The notes under the pieces are model-generated. The model had not been told where the DNA came from. It ran no database searches and worked only from the letters and a program-made list of their open reading frames with translations. From Streptococcus gwangjuense (GTDB lineage Bacteria > Bacillota > Bacilli > Lactobacillales > Streptococcaceae), in assembly GCF_003627155.1 (NCBI RefSeq), contig NZ_CP032621.1:248001-312000 (forward strand): 64,000 nt of DNA. The letters run 5' to 3'. Made by a program: the position numbers and the translations under genes. This document shows positions 17,773 to 26,974 of the stretch, piece after piece (the stretch's first letter is position 1; every line of letters starts with the position of its first letter).

Positions 17773-18642
17773 ATGATGGCAAAAGAACTACAAGACTGGT
17801 TTCCTGAAGCTCAGATTTCAGACCAACCAGTAGAGAAAGAGGGCTATCTCACGCTCCCTTTAGCTTCTCAGCGGTGGATTTTGCTGGAGGAAGCTGGGCT
17901 CAGTGAGCGTGAAAAGCAGTTGATTTCTCTTTTGACCCAGCAGGAGCAGGCTCGTTCGCTCAATCCTTGGTATTCCTATCTGATTGAGGGTAAGGGACAG
18001 GCACCACAAGCTTTTAAAAAGATTCAGCTGGTTTACTGTCATCTTTCCTATTTTCAGCAGGAAAATCTATCCTCTTGGCTAGATATGATGAGGACCCTTT
18101 TTCCTAACTGTCAGACGGTGCTTCAGGTTGGGGCTCAGGATTATGTTTTCGTACTTCAACAAGATAAATACACCTCTGTACGAGCTATTTTAAGTGATAC
18201 GATTGAAGCGGTTGAGTATGACTTTGGACTGCGTCTCTCTATCATGTTAGGTCAGGTTTGGTCTCAGACAGGACATCAAGCCCTATCAGACTTAATCAAA
18301 GCAGAGCGAGATTTGTTTAAGACTTGGTGGCGTCAGGGTCACCAAGGTGTTCATACCTTTTCACAACTCTATCTTTGGAGTATGGGGGAAAGAATTGTTG
18401 ACCTGAGAGCAATCAAGGAATGCCTGCACCAGATGATTTTGGACCAGGATCAGATTCAGGAAATCATTCTCTCCCTTTGGGAAAATAGTGCTGTCCTAAC
18501 AAAAACAGCCCAGCAACTCTATCTGCACCGCAATTCTCTTCAATATAAGATTGATAAATGGGAAGAGTTGACAGGGCTTCAGTTGAAGGAATTGACGGAT
18601 CTCACCTTGTGCTATCAGTTGATTTTACCAGATATTCTCTAA
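17773..18642 (+). CDS. PucR-type helix-turn-helix transcriptional regulator
   Basis: A 289-residue protein whose last ~60 residues match the PucR C-terminal HTH: LWENSAVLTKTAQQLYLHRN then SLQYKIDKWEELTGLQL and DLTLCYQLI. The N-terminal ~220 residues match no domain I can name, although the segment ending FGLRLSIMLGQVW resembles the GGDEF-like core of CdaR/PucR proteins. It starts three bases after mrnC, sharing its transcript. msmK, the sugar-transporter ATPase, lies just downstream after a strong terminator, which makes a role in sugar metabolism possible but unproven. Confidence 0.75.
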   Translation: MMAKELQDWFPEAQISDQPVEKEGYLTLPLASQRWILLEEAGLSEREKQLISLLTQQEQARSLNPWYSYLIEGKGQAPQAFKKIQLVYCHLSYFQQENLSSWLDMMRTLFPNCQTVLQVGAQDYVFVLQQDKYTSVRAILSDTIEAVEYDFGLRLSIMLGQVWSQTGHQALSDLIKAERDLFKTWWRQGHQGVHTFSQLYLWSMGERIVDLRAIKECLHQMILDQDQIQEIILSLWENSAVLTKTAQQLYLHRNSLQYKIDKWEELTGLQLKELTDLTLCYQLILPDIL

Positions 18643-18679
18643 AGTTTTGTGCAAGTTGCACAGAACTTTTTTATTTTTT
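18641..18679 (+). terminator. Strong terminator after the PucR-type gene
   Basis: AAAGTTTTGTGC (from 18641) pairs with GCACAGAACTTT (to 18669) with one G-U pair, then a run of Ts. It overlaps the stop codon and separates this operon from msmK. Confidence 0.9.
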
Positions 18680-18693
18680 TAGTCATCTTGCCA

Positions 18694-18722
18694 TAGAAAT
18701 GTAAAGCGTTTTCATCTATAAT
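18694..18722 (+). promoter_or_regulatory. msmK promoter with an overlapping cre-like site
   Basis: TAGAAA (18694-18699) and TATAAT (18717-18722) are 17 bases apart. The spacer holds TGTAAAGCGTTTTCA (18700-18714); its right half fits the CcpA cre consensus, its left half is one base off register. Placement between -35 and -10 suits carbon catabolite repression. Confidence 0.6.
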
Positions 18723-18754
18723 AAAACTATCAAAAGACAAAAGGAGTTCACCTC

Positions 18755-19885
18755 ATGGTAGAATTGAATCTTAAAAACATTTACAAAAAATATCCAAACA
18801 GCGAACACTATTCAGTTGAAGACTTCAACTTGGACATCAAAGACAAAGAATTTATCGTTTTCGTAGGTCCTTCAGGATGTGGTAAATCAACAACTCTTCG
18901 TATGATTGCTGGTCTTGAAGATATCACAGAAGGAACTGCATCTATCGATGGCGTGGTTGTCAACGACGTCGCTCCAAAAGACCGTGACATCGCCATGGTA
19001 TTCCAAAACTACGCTCTTTACCCACACATGACTGTTTATGACAACATGGCTTTCGGTTTGAAATTGCGTAAATACAGCAAAGAAGACATCGACAAACGTG
19101 TGCAAGAAGCAGCTGAAATCCTTGGATTGAAAGAATTCTTGGAACGTAAACCAGCTGACCTTTCAGGTGGTCAACGTCAACGTGTTGCCATGGGTCGTGC
19201 AATCGTCCGTGATGCAAAAGTGTTCTTGATGGACGAACCTTTGTCAAACTTGGATGCCAAACTTCGTGTATCAATGCGTGCTGAAATTGCGAAAATCCAC
19301 CGTCGTATCGGAGCTACAACTATCTACGTAACTCACGACCAAACAGAAGCGATGACACTGGCAGACCGTATCGTTATCATGTCAGCAACTAAGAACCCTG
19401 CTGGTACAGGTACTATCGGACGTGTAGAACAAATCGGTACTCCTCAAGAAGTTTACAAAAACCCAGTTAATAAATTCGTAGCAGGCTTCATTGGAAGCCC
19501 AGCTATGAACTTCATCAATGTGAAATTGGTTGGTAGCGAAATTGTTTCTGACGGTTTCCGTTTGAAAGTTCCAGAAGGCGCATTGAAAGTTCTTCGTGAA
19601 AAAGGCTACGAAGGTAAAGAATTGATCTTCGGTATCCGTCCAGAAGATGTGAATGCAGAACCTGCTTTCCTTGAAACATTCCCAGAATCAGTTGTCAAAG
19701 CTACTATCTCAGTATCAGAATTGCTTGGTTCAGAATCTCACCTTTACTGCCAAGTTGGTAAAGATGAATTTGTTGCCAAAGTTGATGCTCGTGACTACTT
19801 GCAAACAGGTGCAACAGTTGAACTTGGATTTGACTTGAACAAAGCACACTTCTTCGATGTAGAAACTGAAAGAACGGTTTACTAA
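18755..19885 (+). CDS. msmK: Multiple-sugar ABC transporter ATPase MsmK (UgpC family)
   Basis: The 376-residue ATPase has Walker [27 protein letters not shown], Walker [12 protein letters not shown] and the H-loop YVTHD, followed by a TOBE/OB regulatory domain. In streptococci one MsmK energises several sugar importers (raffinose, maltodextrin, sialic acid), which matches its solitary position here without permease genes. AAAGGAG precedes ATG 18755. The cre-like site in its promoter suggests CcpA control. Codons are highly biased, consistent with strong expression. A terminator shared in sequence with another locus follows. Confidence 0.95.
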   Translation: MVELNLKNIYKKYPNSEHYSVEDFNLDIKDKEFIVFVGPSGCGKSTTLRMIAGLEDITEGTASIDGVVVNDVAPKDRDIAMVFQNYALYPHMTVYDNMAFGLKLRKYSKEDIDKRVQEAAEILGLKEFLERKPADLSGGQRQRVAMGRAIVRDAKVFLMDEPLSNLDAKLRVSMRAEIAKIHRRIGATTIYVTHDQTEAMTLADRIVIMSATKNPAGTGTIGRVEQIGTPQEVYKNPVNKFVAGFIGSPAMNFINVKLVGSEIVSDGFRLKVPEGALKVLREKGYEGKELIFGIRPEDVNAEPAFLETFPESVVKATISVSELLGSESHLYCQVGKDEFVAKVDARDYLQTGATVELGFDLNKAHFFDVETERTVY

Positions 19886-19899
19886 GATAAAAGAAATTT

Positions 19900-19938
19900 A
19901 AAACACTGCTAGAGAAATCTGGCAGTGTTTTTTGAGAT
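19900..19938 (+). terminator. Terminator after msmK; 39-bp sequence repeated exactly at 54713
   Basis: AACACTGC (19902-19909) pairs with GCAGTGTT (19922-19929), then TTTT. The whole 39-base stretch recurs without change at 54713-54751, after the Rrf2 gene. Confidence 0.95.
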
Positions 19939-20019
19939 GTGGATTGATTGAGAGGGAATTTTCTAGTTTTCATATTCTTAAAAAAGTGATAAAATGGTAG
20001 GAAGAATTGGAGAGTAGAG

Positions 20020-22242
20020 ATGCCGAAAGAAGTGAATTTAACAGGCGAAGAAGTTGTCGCTTTAACTAAAGAATATTTAACGGAAGAGGATGTCCATTTT
20101 GTCCATAAGGCCTTGGTCTACGCGGTGGAATGCCATAGTGGTCAATATCGCAAATCAGGTGAGCCTTATATTATTCACCCTATCCAAGTGGCAGGTATTT
20201 TAGCCAAGCTCAAGCTGGATGCCGTAACGGTAGCTTGTGGTTTCTTGCATGATGTGGTGGAAGATACAGATGCGACCTTGGACGATTTGGAAAGAGAGTT
20301 TGGTCCTGATGTGCGGGTAATCGTAGATGGGGTTACTAAGCTTGGTAAGGTCGAGTACAAATCAATTGAGGAGCAATTAGCGGAAAACCATCGCAAGATG
20401 CTCATGGCCATGTCTGAGGACATCCGTGTTATTTTGGTTAAACTGTCTGACCGCTTGCACAATATGCGGACCCTGAAACATCTTCGAAAAGACAAACAGG
20501 AGCGTATTTCTAAAGAAACCATGGAAATCTATGCGCCGCTTGCCCACCGTCTGGGGATTTCTAGCGTTAAATGGGAATTGGAAGACCTATCTTTCCGTTA
20601 TCTTAATCCAACGGAGTTTTACAAGATTACCCATATGATGAAGGAAAAACGCAGAGAGCGTGAAGCCTTGGTGGATGAGGTAGTTACAAAATTAGAGGAA
20701 TATACGACGGATCGTCACTTGAAAGGGAAGATTTACGGTCGTCCTAAGCATATTTACTCGATTTTCCGCAAAATGCAGGATAAGAGAAAACGTTTTGAGG
20801 AAATCTATGACCTGATTGCCATTCGTTGTATTTTGGATACCCAAAGTGATGTTTATGCCATGCTTGGTTATGTGCATGAGCTTTGGAAACCGATGCCTGG
20901 CCGTTTTAAAGACTATATTGCTAACCGCAAGGCCAATGGTTATCAGTCTATCCATACGACCGTCTATGGACCAAAAGGGCCGATTGAATTCCAGATTCGT
21001 ACCAAGGAAATGCACGAGGTCGCTGAGTACGGGGTTGCAGCTCACTGGGCTTATAAGAAAGGCATCAAGGGGCAGGTTAACAGCAAGGAATCAGCCATTG
21101 GGATGAACTGGATCAAGGAGATGATGGAGCTCCAAGACCAGGCCGATGATGCCAAGGAATTTGTCGATTCAGTTAAGGAAAACTATCTGGCTGAGGAGAT
21201 TTACGTCTTTACCCCAGATGGAGCTGTCCGCTCTCTTCCAAAAGATTCAGGACCGATTGACTTTGCCTACGAAATCCATACCAAAGTCGGTGAAAAAGCA
21301 ACTGGTGCCAAGGTCAATGGTCGTATGGTTCCACTTACAACTAAGCTCAAGACAGGGGATCAGGTTGAAATTGTCACCAACCCGAACTCCTTTGGACCGA
21401 GCCGTGACTGGCTCAATATGGTCAAGACCAGCAAGGCTCGTAACAAGATTCGCCAGTTCTTTAAAAACCAAGATAAGGAATTGTCTGTCAACAAGGGTCG
21501 TGAGATGCTGATGGCTCAGTTCCAAGAAAATGGCTATGTGGCCAATAAATTCATGGACAAGCGTCATATGGACCAAGTTCTGCAAAAGACCAGCTACAAG
21601 ACAGAAGAATCCCTCTTTGCGGCTATTGGTTTTGGAGAAATCGGTGCTATTACCGTCTTTAACCGTCTGACTGAAAAGGAACGCCGTGAGGAAGAGCGTG
21701 CCAAGGCCAAGGCGGAAGCAGAGGAACTTGTCAAAGGTGGCGAGATCAAGGTTGAAAATAAAGAAACCCTCAAGGTTAAGCATGAGGGTGGTGTGGTCAT
21801 TGAAGGTGCCTCAGGACTCCTAGTGCGGATTGCTAAGTGTTGTAATCCTGTTCCTGGTGATGACATCGTCGGCTATATCACTAAAGGGCGTGGTGTGGCT
21901 ATTCACCGTGTGGACTGTATGAACCTGCGCGCTCAAGAAAACTACGAGCAACGTCTCCTTGATGTGGAATGGGAAGACCAGTACTCTAGCTCAAATAAGG
22001 AGTATATGGCCCATATCGATATCTACGGCCTCAACCGTACAGGACTGTTGAACGATGTACTGCAAGTTCTTTCCAACACTACTAAGAATATCTCAACGGT
22101 CAACGCCCAACCAACCAAGGATATGAAATTTGCTAATATCCATGTGTCCTTCGGCATTGCTAACCTCTCGACGCTGACCACGGTCGTAGATAAGATTAAG
22201 AGTGTGCCAGAAGTTTATTCTGTCAAACGGACCAACGGCTAA
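20020..22242 (+). CDS. relA: Bifunctional (p)ppGpp synthetase/hydrolase RelA (Rel/SpoT family)
   Basis: The 740-residue stringent-response enzyme has all domains of long RSH proteins: HD hydrolase with LHDVVEDT (HDxxED, ~75), synthetase with RPKHIYSIFRKM, RFKDYIANRKANGYQSIHT and EFQIRT (~240-330), TGS (EEIYVFTPDGAVRSLPKDSG, ~390), a conserved-Cys helix region (RIAKCCNPVPGDDI) and a C-terminal ACT domain (DIYGLNRTGLLNDVLQ). Both catalytic sites look intact, so it should make and break (p)ppGpp on the ribosome. The likely promoter is TGATAAAAT at 19986-19994. dtd follows after 29 bases, a common pairing in Firmicutes. Confidence 0.98.
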   Translation: MPKEVNLTGEEVVALTKEYLTEEDVHFVHKALVYAVECHSGQYRKSGEPYIIHPIQVAGILAKLKLDAVTVACGFLHDVVEDTDATLDDLEREFGPDVRVIVDGVTKLGKVEYKSIEEQLAENHRKMLMAMSEDIRVILVKLSDRLHNMRTLKHLRKDKQERISKETMEIYAPLAHRLGISSVKWELEDLSFRYLNPTEFYKITHMMKEKRREREALVDEVVTKLEEYTTDRHLKGKIYGRPKHIYSIFRKMQDKRKRFEEIYDLIAIRCILDTQSDVYAMLGYVHELWKPMPGRFKDYIANRKANGYQSIHTTVYGPKGPIEFQIRTKEMHEVAEYGVAAHWAYKKGIKGQVNSKESAIGMNWIKEMMELQDQADDAKEFVDSVKENYLAEEIYVFTPDGAVRSLPKDSGPIDFAYEIHTKVGEKATGAKVNGRMVPLTTKLKTGDQVEIVTNPNSFGPSRDWLNMVKTSKARNKIRQFFKNQDKELSVNKGREMLMAQFQENGYVANKFMDKRHMDQVLQKTSYKTEESLFAAIGFGEIGAITVFNRLTEKERREEERAKAKAEAEELVKGGEIKVENKETLKVKHEGGVVIEGASGLLVRIAKCCNPVPGDDIVGYITKGRGVAIHRVDCMNLRAQENYEQRLLDVEWEDQYSSSNKEYMAHIDIYGLNRTGLLNDVLQVLSNTTKNISTVNAQPTKDMKFANIHVSFGIANLSTLTTVVDKIKSVPEVYSVKRTNG

Positions 22243-22271
22243 TGGTCTGAGTTCTTACTAGAAAGGCTATT

Positions 22272-22715
22272 ATGAAAATCATTATTCAACGAGTCAAAAA
22301 AGCTCAAGTGAGTATCGAAGGTCAGGTTCAGGGAAAAATCAATCAGGGACTCTTATTGCTGGTTGGTGTTGGACCAGAGGACCAAGAGGAAGATTTGGAC
22401 TATGCTGTGAGAAAGCTTGTCAACATGCGGATTTTTTCAGACGCAGAAGGCAAGATGAACCTGTCTGTCAAAGATATTGAAGGAGAAATCCTCTCTATTT
22501 CTCAGTTTACCCTCTTTGCGGATACTAAGAAAGGCAATCGTCCAGCCTTTACAGGTGCAGCCAAGCCTGATATGGCATCAGACTTCTATGATGCATTCAA
22601 TAAAAAATTAGCGCAAGAAGTACCCGTTCAGACAGGCATCTTTGGAGCGGATATGCAGGTTGAACTGGTCAATGACGGTCCAGTTACCATTATCCTTGAT
22701 ACTAAAAATAGATAA
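22272..22715 (+). CDS. dtd: D-aminoacyl-tRNA deacylase
   Basis: The 147-residue DTD hydrolyses D-amino acids from mischarged tRNA. It carries the two signature motifs, SQFTLF (~78) and the Gly-cis-Pro site [12 protein letters not shown] at the C-terminus, plus [18 protein letters not shown] precedes ATG 22272 and the gap from relA is 29 bases. A terminator at 22719-22746 ends the relA-dtd unit. Confidence 0.97.
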   Translation: MKIIIQRVKKAQVSIEGQVQGKINQGLLLLVGVGPEDQEEDLDYAVRKLVNMRIFSDAEGKMNLSVKDIEGEILSISQFTLFADTKKGNRPAFTGAAKPDMASDFYDAFNKKLAQEVPVQTGIFGADMQVELVNDGPVTIILDTKNR

Positions 22716-22718
22716 GAA

Positions 22719-22746
22719 AGACCAAGCCCAGTCGGCTTGGTTTTTC
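22719..22746 (+). terminator. Terminator after dtd
   Basis: ACCAAGCC (22721-22728) pairs with GGCTTGGT (22734-22741), then TTTTTCTT. Confidence 0.93.
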
Positions 22747-22753
22747 TTATCTA

Positions 22754-23167
22754 TCACAAAATACTCCAAAATGAAATCGGTTCCTGATATGCCTTGGGGA
22801 AATCTCTTTTCAGGCTTTGGCTTATGCGGTAGGAAGGGATGAGGTGTCCTAAGATTAGGAGAGTTCCCTGAAGGAAAAGTGGCATACCACTTAAACATAT
22901 CAAGGAGAGAATGATCAGGCTATCCCATAGGAGGATTTGTAAGGCAAAACGCCAGAATCTGAGTCTAATCTGGGAATAGAGTTGACTAAAGTGGTCACAA
23001 AGTTGGTTGGAAAGATAGGTCAATAGCACAGGATGAAAGAAAATGAGCCAACCGCTATAAATCAAAATCCAGTCCCAAGTAAGTCCCTCTTTAAATGTCA
23101 AAAATGCCAGCATGATTCCATCAATGACAAGGAGTTGAATGCTTTTGATGAAGATGATTTTTTTCAT
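22754..23167 (-). CDS. Small four-helix membrane protein, paralogue of the upstream gene
   Basis: A 137-residue hydrophobic protein, start MKKIIFIKSIQLLVIDGIML, with about four membrane helices at residues 8-25, 33-52, 72-92 and 97-112 and a polar C-terminus ending FWSIL. I recognise no domain. Its size, helix spacing and C-terminal pattern match the gene at 23186-23599 (also 137 residues), so the pair arose by tandem duplication. AAAAGGAGGTTTTAGC precedes the start on the minus strand. Function unknown. Confidence 0.65.
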   Translation of the reverse strand: MKKIIFIKSIQLLVIDGIMLAFLTFKEGLTWDWILIYSGWLIFFHPVLLTYLSNQLCDHFSQLYSQIRLRFWRFALQILLWDSLIILSLICLSGMPLFLQGTLLILGHLIPSYRISQSLKRDFPKAYQEPISFWSIL

Positions 23168-23185
23168 GCTAAAACCTCCTTTTCC

Positions 23186-23599
23186 TTATAGGCACTCCCA
23201 TAAAGAGATATGTTTGCCGTAAAAGTCTGGATAGTTGTTTCTTAGGTAGTCCGCTGTCCTATAATAAAAAGTAGAATGGCAAGCAGTGATGATTGGCATA
23301 AGAGAGTAAAAATGCTGAGAACTAACGAAGGCTAAAAGGACAAAAAATAGAAAGTCGCTGATGAGCACCCCTAAATAGTAGAAGCGAATCTTTTTATTGA
23401 TTTGAGGATAAATCTCAGCGAATTGATGTTTGAGTTGGACAACCAAGCGAAATAGCAGTAGTCCTTGAGCAAGGAGGAAAATAAAACCAGTGAGCAAGAG
23501 CCGGTCGAAATCTGTCTCGGGTCTAGTGCTAAAAAATGCGAATAGTAGCAAATCGATAACTGCAATTGCTGTAAAATGGAGTCTAAAGAGTTTTTTCAT
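23186..23599 (-). CDS. Small four-helix membrane protein, tandem paralogue
   Basis: A 137-residue membrane protein starting MKKLFRLHFTAIAVIDLLLF with about four hydrophobic helices and a short polar end HISLWECL. It is the first of two tandem relatives; both share LLxGxIFLLAQG-like second helices, a Q-I-x-x-x-x-R-F segment after it and an aromatic Y-R motif before the C-terminal YPDFY/FPKAY turn. GGGAGGTCATC lies ahead of the start on the minus strand. No known domain is visible and I cannot assign a function. Confidence 0.65.
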   Translation of the reverse strand: MKKLFRLHFTAIAVIDLLLFAFFSTRPETDFDRLLLTGFIFLLAQGLLLFRLVVQLKHQFAEIYPQINKKIRFYYLGVLISDFLFFVLLAFVSSQHFYSLMPIITACHSTFYYRTADYLRNNYPDFYGKHISLWECL

Positions 23600-23727
23600 A
23601 AGATGACCTCCCTCTTTTATCTATTTTCATTCTACTCCAAAAGAATGGGAGTTACAACTAAAATGATAAAAATAGCAGAAGGGAGATTCTCTTAAGTCGA
23701 CTTGTTTTTTATTTAAGTTTTCTTCTA

Positions 23728-24435
23728 TTATCTTACTTCTTCATCATTCCAGACAAATAAAGCTCCGATTGCATTGAGGATATAAAAGATGTATTTTCCA
23801 ATATTGGCAAAATTCCCTTGAATACCAGCTTTTGTCAGCTGAACAAAATTGTAAATCAACCAAAAGCCCCACTGAGTTGTTAGTTTCAATGCGTTAAAAG
23901 CATTGGCAATGAGAGACAGTGCAAAGGCAATAGTTGTCACGTAGGCAAGGAGATTCATCTTGCCTCCATAACCGATATAGTTGGTCACAAAGGCAAAGAG
24001 GAAGGCGATGATGGAAATGATGATGGCCGCTAATTTTAGCTGTTTTTGGCTCATTTGGTTGGGTCTGCCTTCTTGCGAAGCTTCCCATTTCTTAATAGCA
24101 AAGGTATAAATGAGGAAGGTGACGGGATAGGTAATGATGGCTGCCTTATTTCCAAGGATATAATCAATGGTACCAGATAAAATCGTATTAACAATACCAA
24201 AGTAATTTCCCCATTTGCTTAATTTTCCCGTGAAACGAGTGGACAACATGGAAATCCCAACGTTGGTTACGGAAATTAATCCAAAGGGTACAAGAGCTGT
24301 CCATGGTCCCCAGTCTACAAATTTATCGAGGCGTGAGTTGAGGTAACCAGATGCAATCGCAATCCCAACGACCAAAGCAACCCCGAAGAGATCAAACCAT
24401 TTGGATGTCGCAAAAATTTTTAGTGATTTTTTCAT
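23728..24435 (-). CDS. pnuC: Nicotinamide riboside/NMN transporter PnuC
   Basis: The 235-residue protein has about seven membrane helices and the PnuC end pattern: WGFWLIYNFVQLTKAGIQGN followed by FANIGKYIFYILNAIGALFVW. PnuC carries NAD precursors by facilitated diffusion. It starts MKKSLKIFATSKWFDLFG; a promoter with TTGATT and TATAAT lies 31-59 bases before it. It is the last of the minus-strand genes here and is separated from psaR by a terminator, so it is a single-gene unit. Whether it prefers nicotinamide riboside or NMN cannot be told from sequence. Confidence 0.9.
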   Translation of the reverse strand: MKKSLKIFATSKWFDLFGVALVVGIAIASGYLNSRLDKFVDWGPWTALVPFGLISVTNVGISMLSTRFTGKLSKWGNYFGIVNTILSGTIDYILGNKAAIITYPVTFLIYTFAIKKWEASQEGRPNQMSQKQLKLAAIIISIIAFLFAFVTNYIGYGGKMNLLAYVTTIAFALSLIANAFNALKLTTQWGFWLIYNFVQLTKAGIQGNFANIGKYIFYILNAIGALFVWNDEEVR

Positions 24436-24465
24436 ATATTAAGATATCTTTCTTTTTTGACAAAT

Positions 24466-24494
24466 ATTATACAACTAAATGAAAGTAAAATCAA
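24466..24494 (-). promoter_or_regulatory. pnuC promoter
   Basis: On the minus strand TTGATT (24494-24489) and TATAAT (24471-24466) are exactly 17 bases apart. A perfect AAGATATCTT palindrome lies between it and the start at 24441-24450. Confidence 0.75.
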
Positions 24495-24505
24495 ATGATA
24501 GAAAT

Positions 24506-24532
24506 AAAACCCTGAAAATAAAATTTTCAGGG
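24506..24532 (-). terminator. Terminator after psaR
   Basis: CCCTGAAAAT and ATTTTCAGGG (24510-24519, 24523-24532) form a 10-bp stem; on the minus strand it is followed by TTTTATTT. Confidence 0.9.
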
Positions 24533-24553
24533 GTGGTTGGGGTACTTGAGAAA

Positions 24554-25204
24554 TCAGTCGATTTTTTCGACATAGAGTTGTTTGGCAATGTCCATACTTA
24601 CTTGTAAGTCCTCGTCTTTACTAAGGATAGTGAAGGTATTGCTGAAGCCATCAAACTGCTGGACTTGGATATGGTCACCGATGTGAAGTGAGTGCTTATC
24701 CAAATAATTGAGAATGTCAAAACTATCATGCACCCGAGTCAGGCGGTAGGCGCCAGCTTCCTTGATATCAGCTAGTGGGAGGTTATTGATTTCAACTAAG
24801 AGTTCTCCCTTGGCAGGAATAGTACCTCCGTGGGGGCAGGTCTTGGGGAATCCTAGTAGTTTATCCAGTCTTTCCACGAACAGGTCAGAGACAGTGTGTT
24901 CCAATACCTCAGCTTCCTCGTGAATCTGGTCACTCGTATAGTCTAAATGATGGACTAGAAAAACTTCAATCAAACGGTGCTTACGATAGAGCTCAGAGAC
25001 CAGCTTGAGGCCGATGTCAGTCAGTAGATAACCGCATTCCTTGTCCTTGAGGATGAGATTTTCGCTCTTCATCCGTTTAATCATTTCAGTTACGGCAGGG
25101 GGAGAGACTTGCATACGAGCTGCAATTTCCTTGTTGGTAATCTTATGCAAATCTATGCCAATTTCATAAATACACTTTAGATAATCTTCTTTATTCGGGG
25201 TCAT
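24554..25204 (-). CDS. psaR: DtxR-family manganese-dependent repressor PsaR (MntR/ScaR type)
   Basis: The 216-residue metalloregulator has an N-terminal winged HTH (KITNKEIAARMQVSPPAVTE), a dimerisation and metal-binding domain with HRLIEVFLVHHL and EAEVLEHTVSD, and a C-terminal FeoA-like domain (HIGDHIQVQQFDGFSNTFTI). These match PsaR/ScaR/MntR of oral streptococci, which repress the manganese importer when Mn is plentiful. The target psaBCA operon lies just upstream, with a matching operator at 28583-28604. The gene is separated from tpx by a terminator, so it has its own promoter. Confidence 0.93.
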   Translation of the reverse strand: MTPNKEDYLKCIYEIGIDLHKITNKEIAARMQVSPPAVTEMIKRMKSENLILKDKECGYLLTDIGLKLVSELYRKHRLIEVFLVHHLDYTSDQIHEEAEVLEHTVSDLFVERLDKLLGFPKTCPHGGTIPAKGELLVEINNLPLADIKEAGAYRLTRVHDSFDILNYLDKHSLHIGDHIQVQQFDGFSNTFTILSKDEDLQVSMDIAKQLYVEKID

Positions 25205-25240
25205 TCGTTTCCTCTTGTCTAATATCTTTATCTAGTATAT

Positions 25241-25265
25241 CAAAAAAAGCTAGATTTCTCTAGCT
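25241..25265 (-). terminator. Terminator after tpx
   Basis: AGCTAGA (25248-25254) and TCTAGCT (25259-25265) enclose a four-base loop; the minus strand then reads TTTTTTT. Confidence 0.92.
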
Positions 25266-25282
25266 ATCTGCCACAATGGCTT

Positions 25283-25777
25283 CTAATTTAGTTCTTTAGC
25301 AGCTGCAATTGCGGCTTCGAAGTTTGGTTCAGAATTGATATTGTCCACGTATTCAACGTAGCGAATAGTATTGTCAGTGTCGAGGACAAAGACCGCGCGT
25401 GCCAATAGGTGCCACTCATTGATTAAGAGGGCATAATCACGTCCAAAGGACTGGTCGAAATAGTCTGAGAGCATGATGGCATTTTCAATACCTTCAGCAC
25501 CGCACCAACGTTTTTGGGCAAAAGGGAGGTCCATGGAAACAGTCAAGACAACCGTATTATCCAGTCCAGCCAGTTCTTCATTAAAACGACGCGTTTGAGT
25601 TGAGCAGATACCTGTATCGATAGAAGGCACGACACTCAAGACTTTTTTCTTGCCATCAAAATCAGCCAGAGATTTTTTAGAAAGGTCTGTTGTAGTGAGT
25701 GAAAAATCAAGTGCCTTGTCGCCGACTTGTAGTTGTTTACCTGTAAAGCTCACAGGATTTCCGAGAAAAGTTACCAT
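25283..25777 (-). CDS. tpx: Thiol peroxidase (PsaD)
   Basis: A 164-residue atypical 2-Cys peroxiredoxin with the active site [20 protein letters not shown]; the peroxidatic Cys is in the TGICSTQ turn and a resolving Cys lies in RWCGAEG. I start at MVTFLGNP (25777), which has GGAG seven bases upstream, rather than nine codons earlier. In pneumococcus tpx follows psaA and removes H2O2, matching a species that makes peroxide. Here a BOX repeat and a terminator separate it from psaA, so read-through or its own promoter is needed. Confidence 0.95.
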   Translation of the reverse strand: MVTFLGNPVSFTGKQLQVGDKALDFSLTTTDLSKKSLADFDGKKKVLSVVPSIDTGICSTQTRRFNEELAGLDNTVVLTVSMDLPFAQKRWCGAEGIENAIMLSDYFDQSFGRDYALLINEWHLLARAVFVLDTDNTIRYVEYVDNINSEPNFEAAIAAAKELN

Positions 25778-25860
25778 AGGATACTCCAATCTTTTTTCTT
25801 CCATTTTAGCTGAAACAGTCGGAATTTTCCAATGATTTGACCGGAAATATGGATATAGAA

Positions 25861-25892
25861 AAAACGCCAGCTCATGAGAGAATGACGTTTTT
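25861..25892 (-). terminator. Terminator after psaA
   Basis: AAAACGCCA (25861-25869) pairs with TGACGTTTT (25883-25891) with one mismatch; the minus strand continues in Ts. A BOX element lies between it and the psaA stop. Confidence 0.75.
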
Positions 25893-25900
25893 CAGAGGCT

Positions 25901-26016
25901 TATACTAAATGAAAATCAAAGAGCAAACTAGGAAGCTAGCCGCAGGTTGCTCAAAGCACCGCTTTGAGGTTGCAGATAAAGCTGACGTGGTTTGAAGAGA
26001 TTTTCGAAGAGTATTA
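25901..26016 (-). repeat. BOX-type repeat ending at the psaA stop codon
   Basis: The ends read TATACT...GAAGAGTATTA, and the minus strand begins ATACTCTTCGAAAATCTCTT, the known boxA end of streptococcal BOX elements, and ends with a boxC-like AGTTTGCTCTTTGATTTTCA. A central stem (CTCAAAGC with GCTTTGAG, 25950-25968) is peculiar to this copy. Its final TTA is the complement of the psaA stop TAA. Confidence 0.85.
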
Positions 26017-26943
26017 TTTTGCCAATCCTTCAGCAATCTTATCAAGGTTGTATTTCATCATGTTGTAGTAGCTGTCGCCTTCTTTACCTTGTTCTGCGAT
26101 AGAGTCAGTAAAGATTTGTGCGTAGATTGGGATGTTTGTGTCTTGTGAAACAGTCTTCATTGGACGGTCATCCACACTTGATTCTACAAAGAGGGAAGGA
26201 GTTTTGGTTTGGCGAAGTTTTTCAACCAAGGTCTTGATTTGTTCAGGTGTTCCTTCTTCTTCAGTATTGATTTCCCAGATGTAGGCACTTGGGACACCAT
26301 AGGCTTTAGAGAAGTATTTGAATGCTCCTTCGCTGGTTACAATGAGTTTCTTTTCAGCAGGGATGTTATTAAATTTATCCTTGCTTTCTTTATCAAGTTT
26401 GTCTAATTTATCAGTATATTCTTTGAGATTTTTTTCGTAGAATTCCTTGTTGTTAGGATCTTTGGCGCTCAATTGTTTGGCAATGTTTTTAGCAAAGATA
26501 ATCCCATTTTCAAGGTTAAGCCAAGCGTGTGGGTCTTCTTTTCCTTTTTCATTTTTTCCTTCAAGGTAGATAACTTCAACGCCTTCGCTAACTGCAAAGT
26601 AGTCTTTGTTTTCAGTTTTCTTAGCATTTTCTACTAATTTTGTAAACCAAGCATTGCCACCTGTTTCAAGGTTGATACCGTTATAGAAAATGAGGTCAGC
26701 CTCAGAAGTTTTCTTAACGTCTTCAGGAAGTGGTTCGTATTCGTGTGGGTCTTGACCAATAGGAACGATACTGTGAAGATCAATCTTGTCACCAGCAATA
26801 TTTTTAGTAATATCAGCGATGATTGAGTTTGTGGCAACAACTTTTAGTTTTTGACCAGAAGCTGCATCTTTTTTTCCGCTAGCACATGCTACAAGAGCAA
26901 TGACGGAAAGAAAGAGAACGAACAATGTACCTAATTTTTTCAT
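26014..26943 (-). CDS. psaA: Manganese ABC transporter substrate-binding lipoprotein PsaA
   Basis: A 309-residue cluster A-I binding protein. The signal peptide ends with lipobox LVAC (Cys at ~20). The Mn ligands are in [11 protein letters not shown] (His), EDPHAWLN (His), TSEGAFKYF (Glu) and the Asp in [11 protein letters not shown]. The sequence is almost the same as pneumococcal PsaA as I recall it, so it delivers Mn to PsaC and PsaB. GGAGGATCTA precedes the ATG at 26943; a TTG four codons earlier is unlikely. It is last in psaBCA, 31 bases after psaC. The stop codon lies at the edge of a BOX element. Confidence 0.98.
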   Translation of the reverse strand: MKKLGTLFVLFLSVIALVACASGKKDAASGQKLKVVATNSIIADITKNIAGDKIDLHSIVPIGQDPHEYEPLPEDVKKTSEADLIFYNGINLETGGNAWFTKLVENAKKTENKDYFAVSEGVEVIYLEGKNEKGKEDPHAWLNLENGIIFAKNIAKQLSAKDPNNKEFYEKNLKEYTDKLDKLDKESKDKFNNIPAEKKLIVTSEGAFKYFSKAYGVPSAYIWEINTEEEGTPEQIKTLVEKLRQTKTPSLFVESSVDDRPMKTVSQDTNIPIYAQIFTDSIAEQGKEGDSYYNMMKYNLDKIAEGLAK

Positions 26944-26974
26944 TAGATCCTCCAATTTATTGGGGCTTTACCCC

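Noticed and set aside
25901..26016. RUP element related to IS630-Spn1
   Set aside because: The boxA end with CTTCGAAAATCTCTT and the CCACGTCAG...CGCCTTGCC segment are those of BOX elements; length fits boxA plus boxC.
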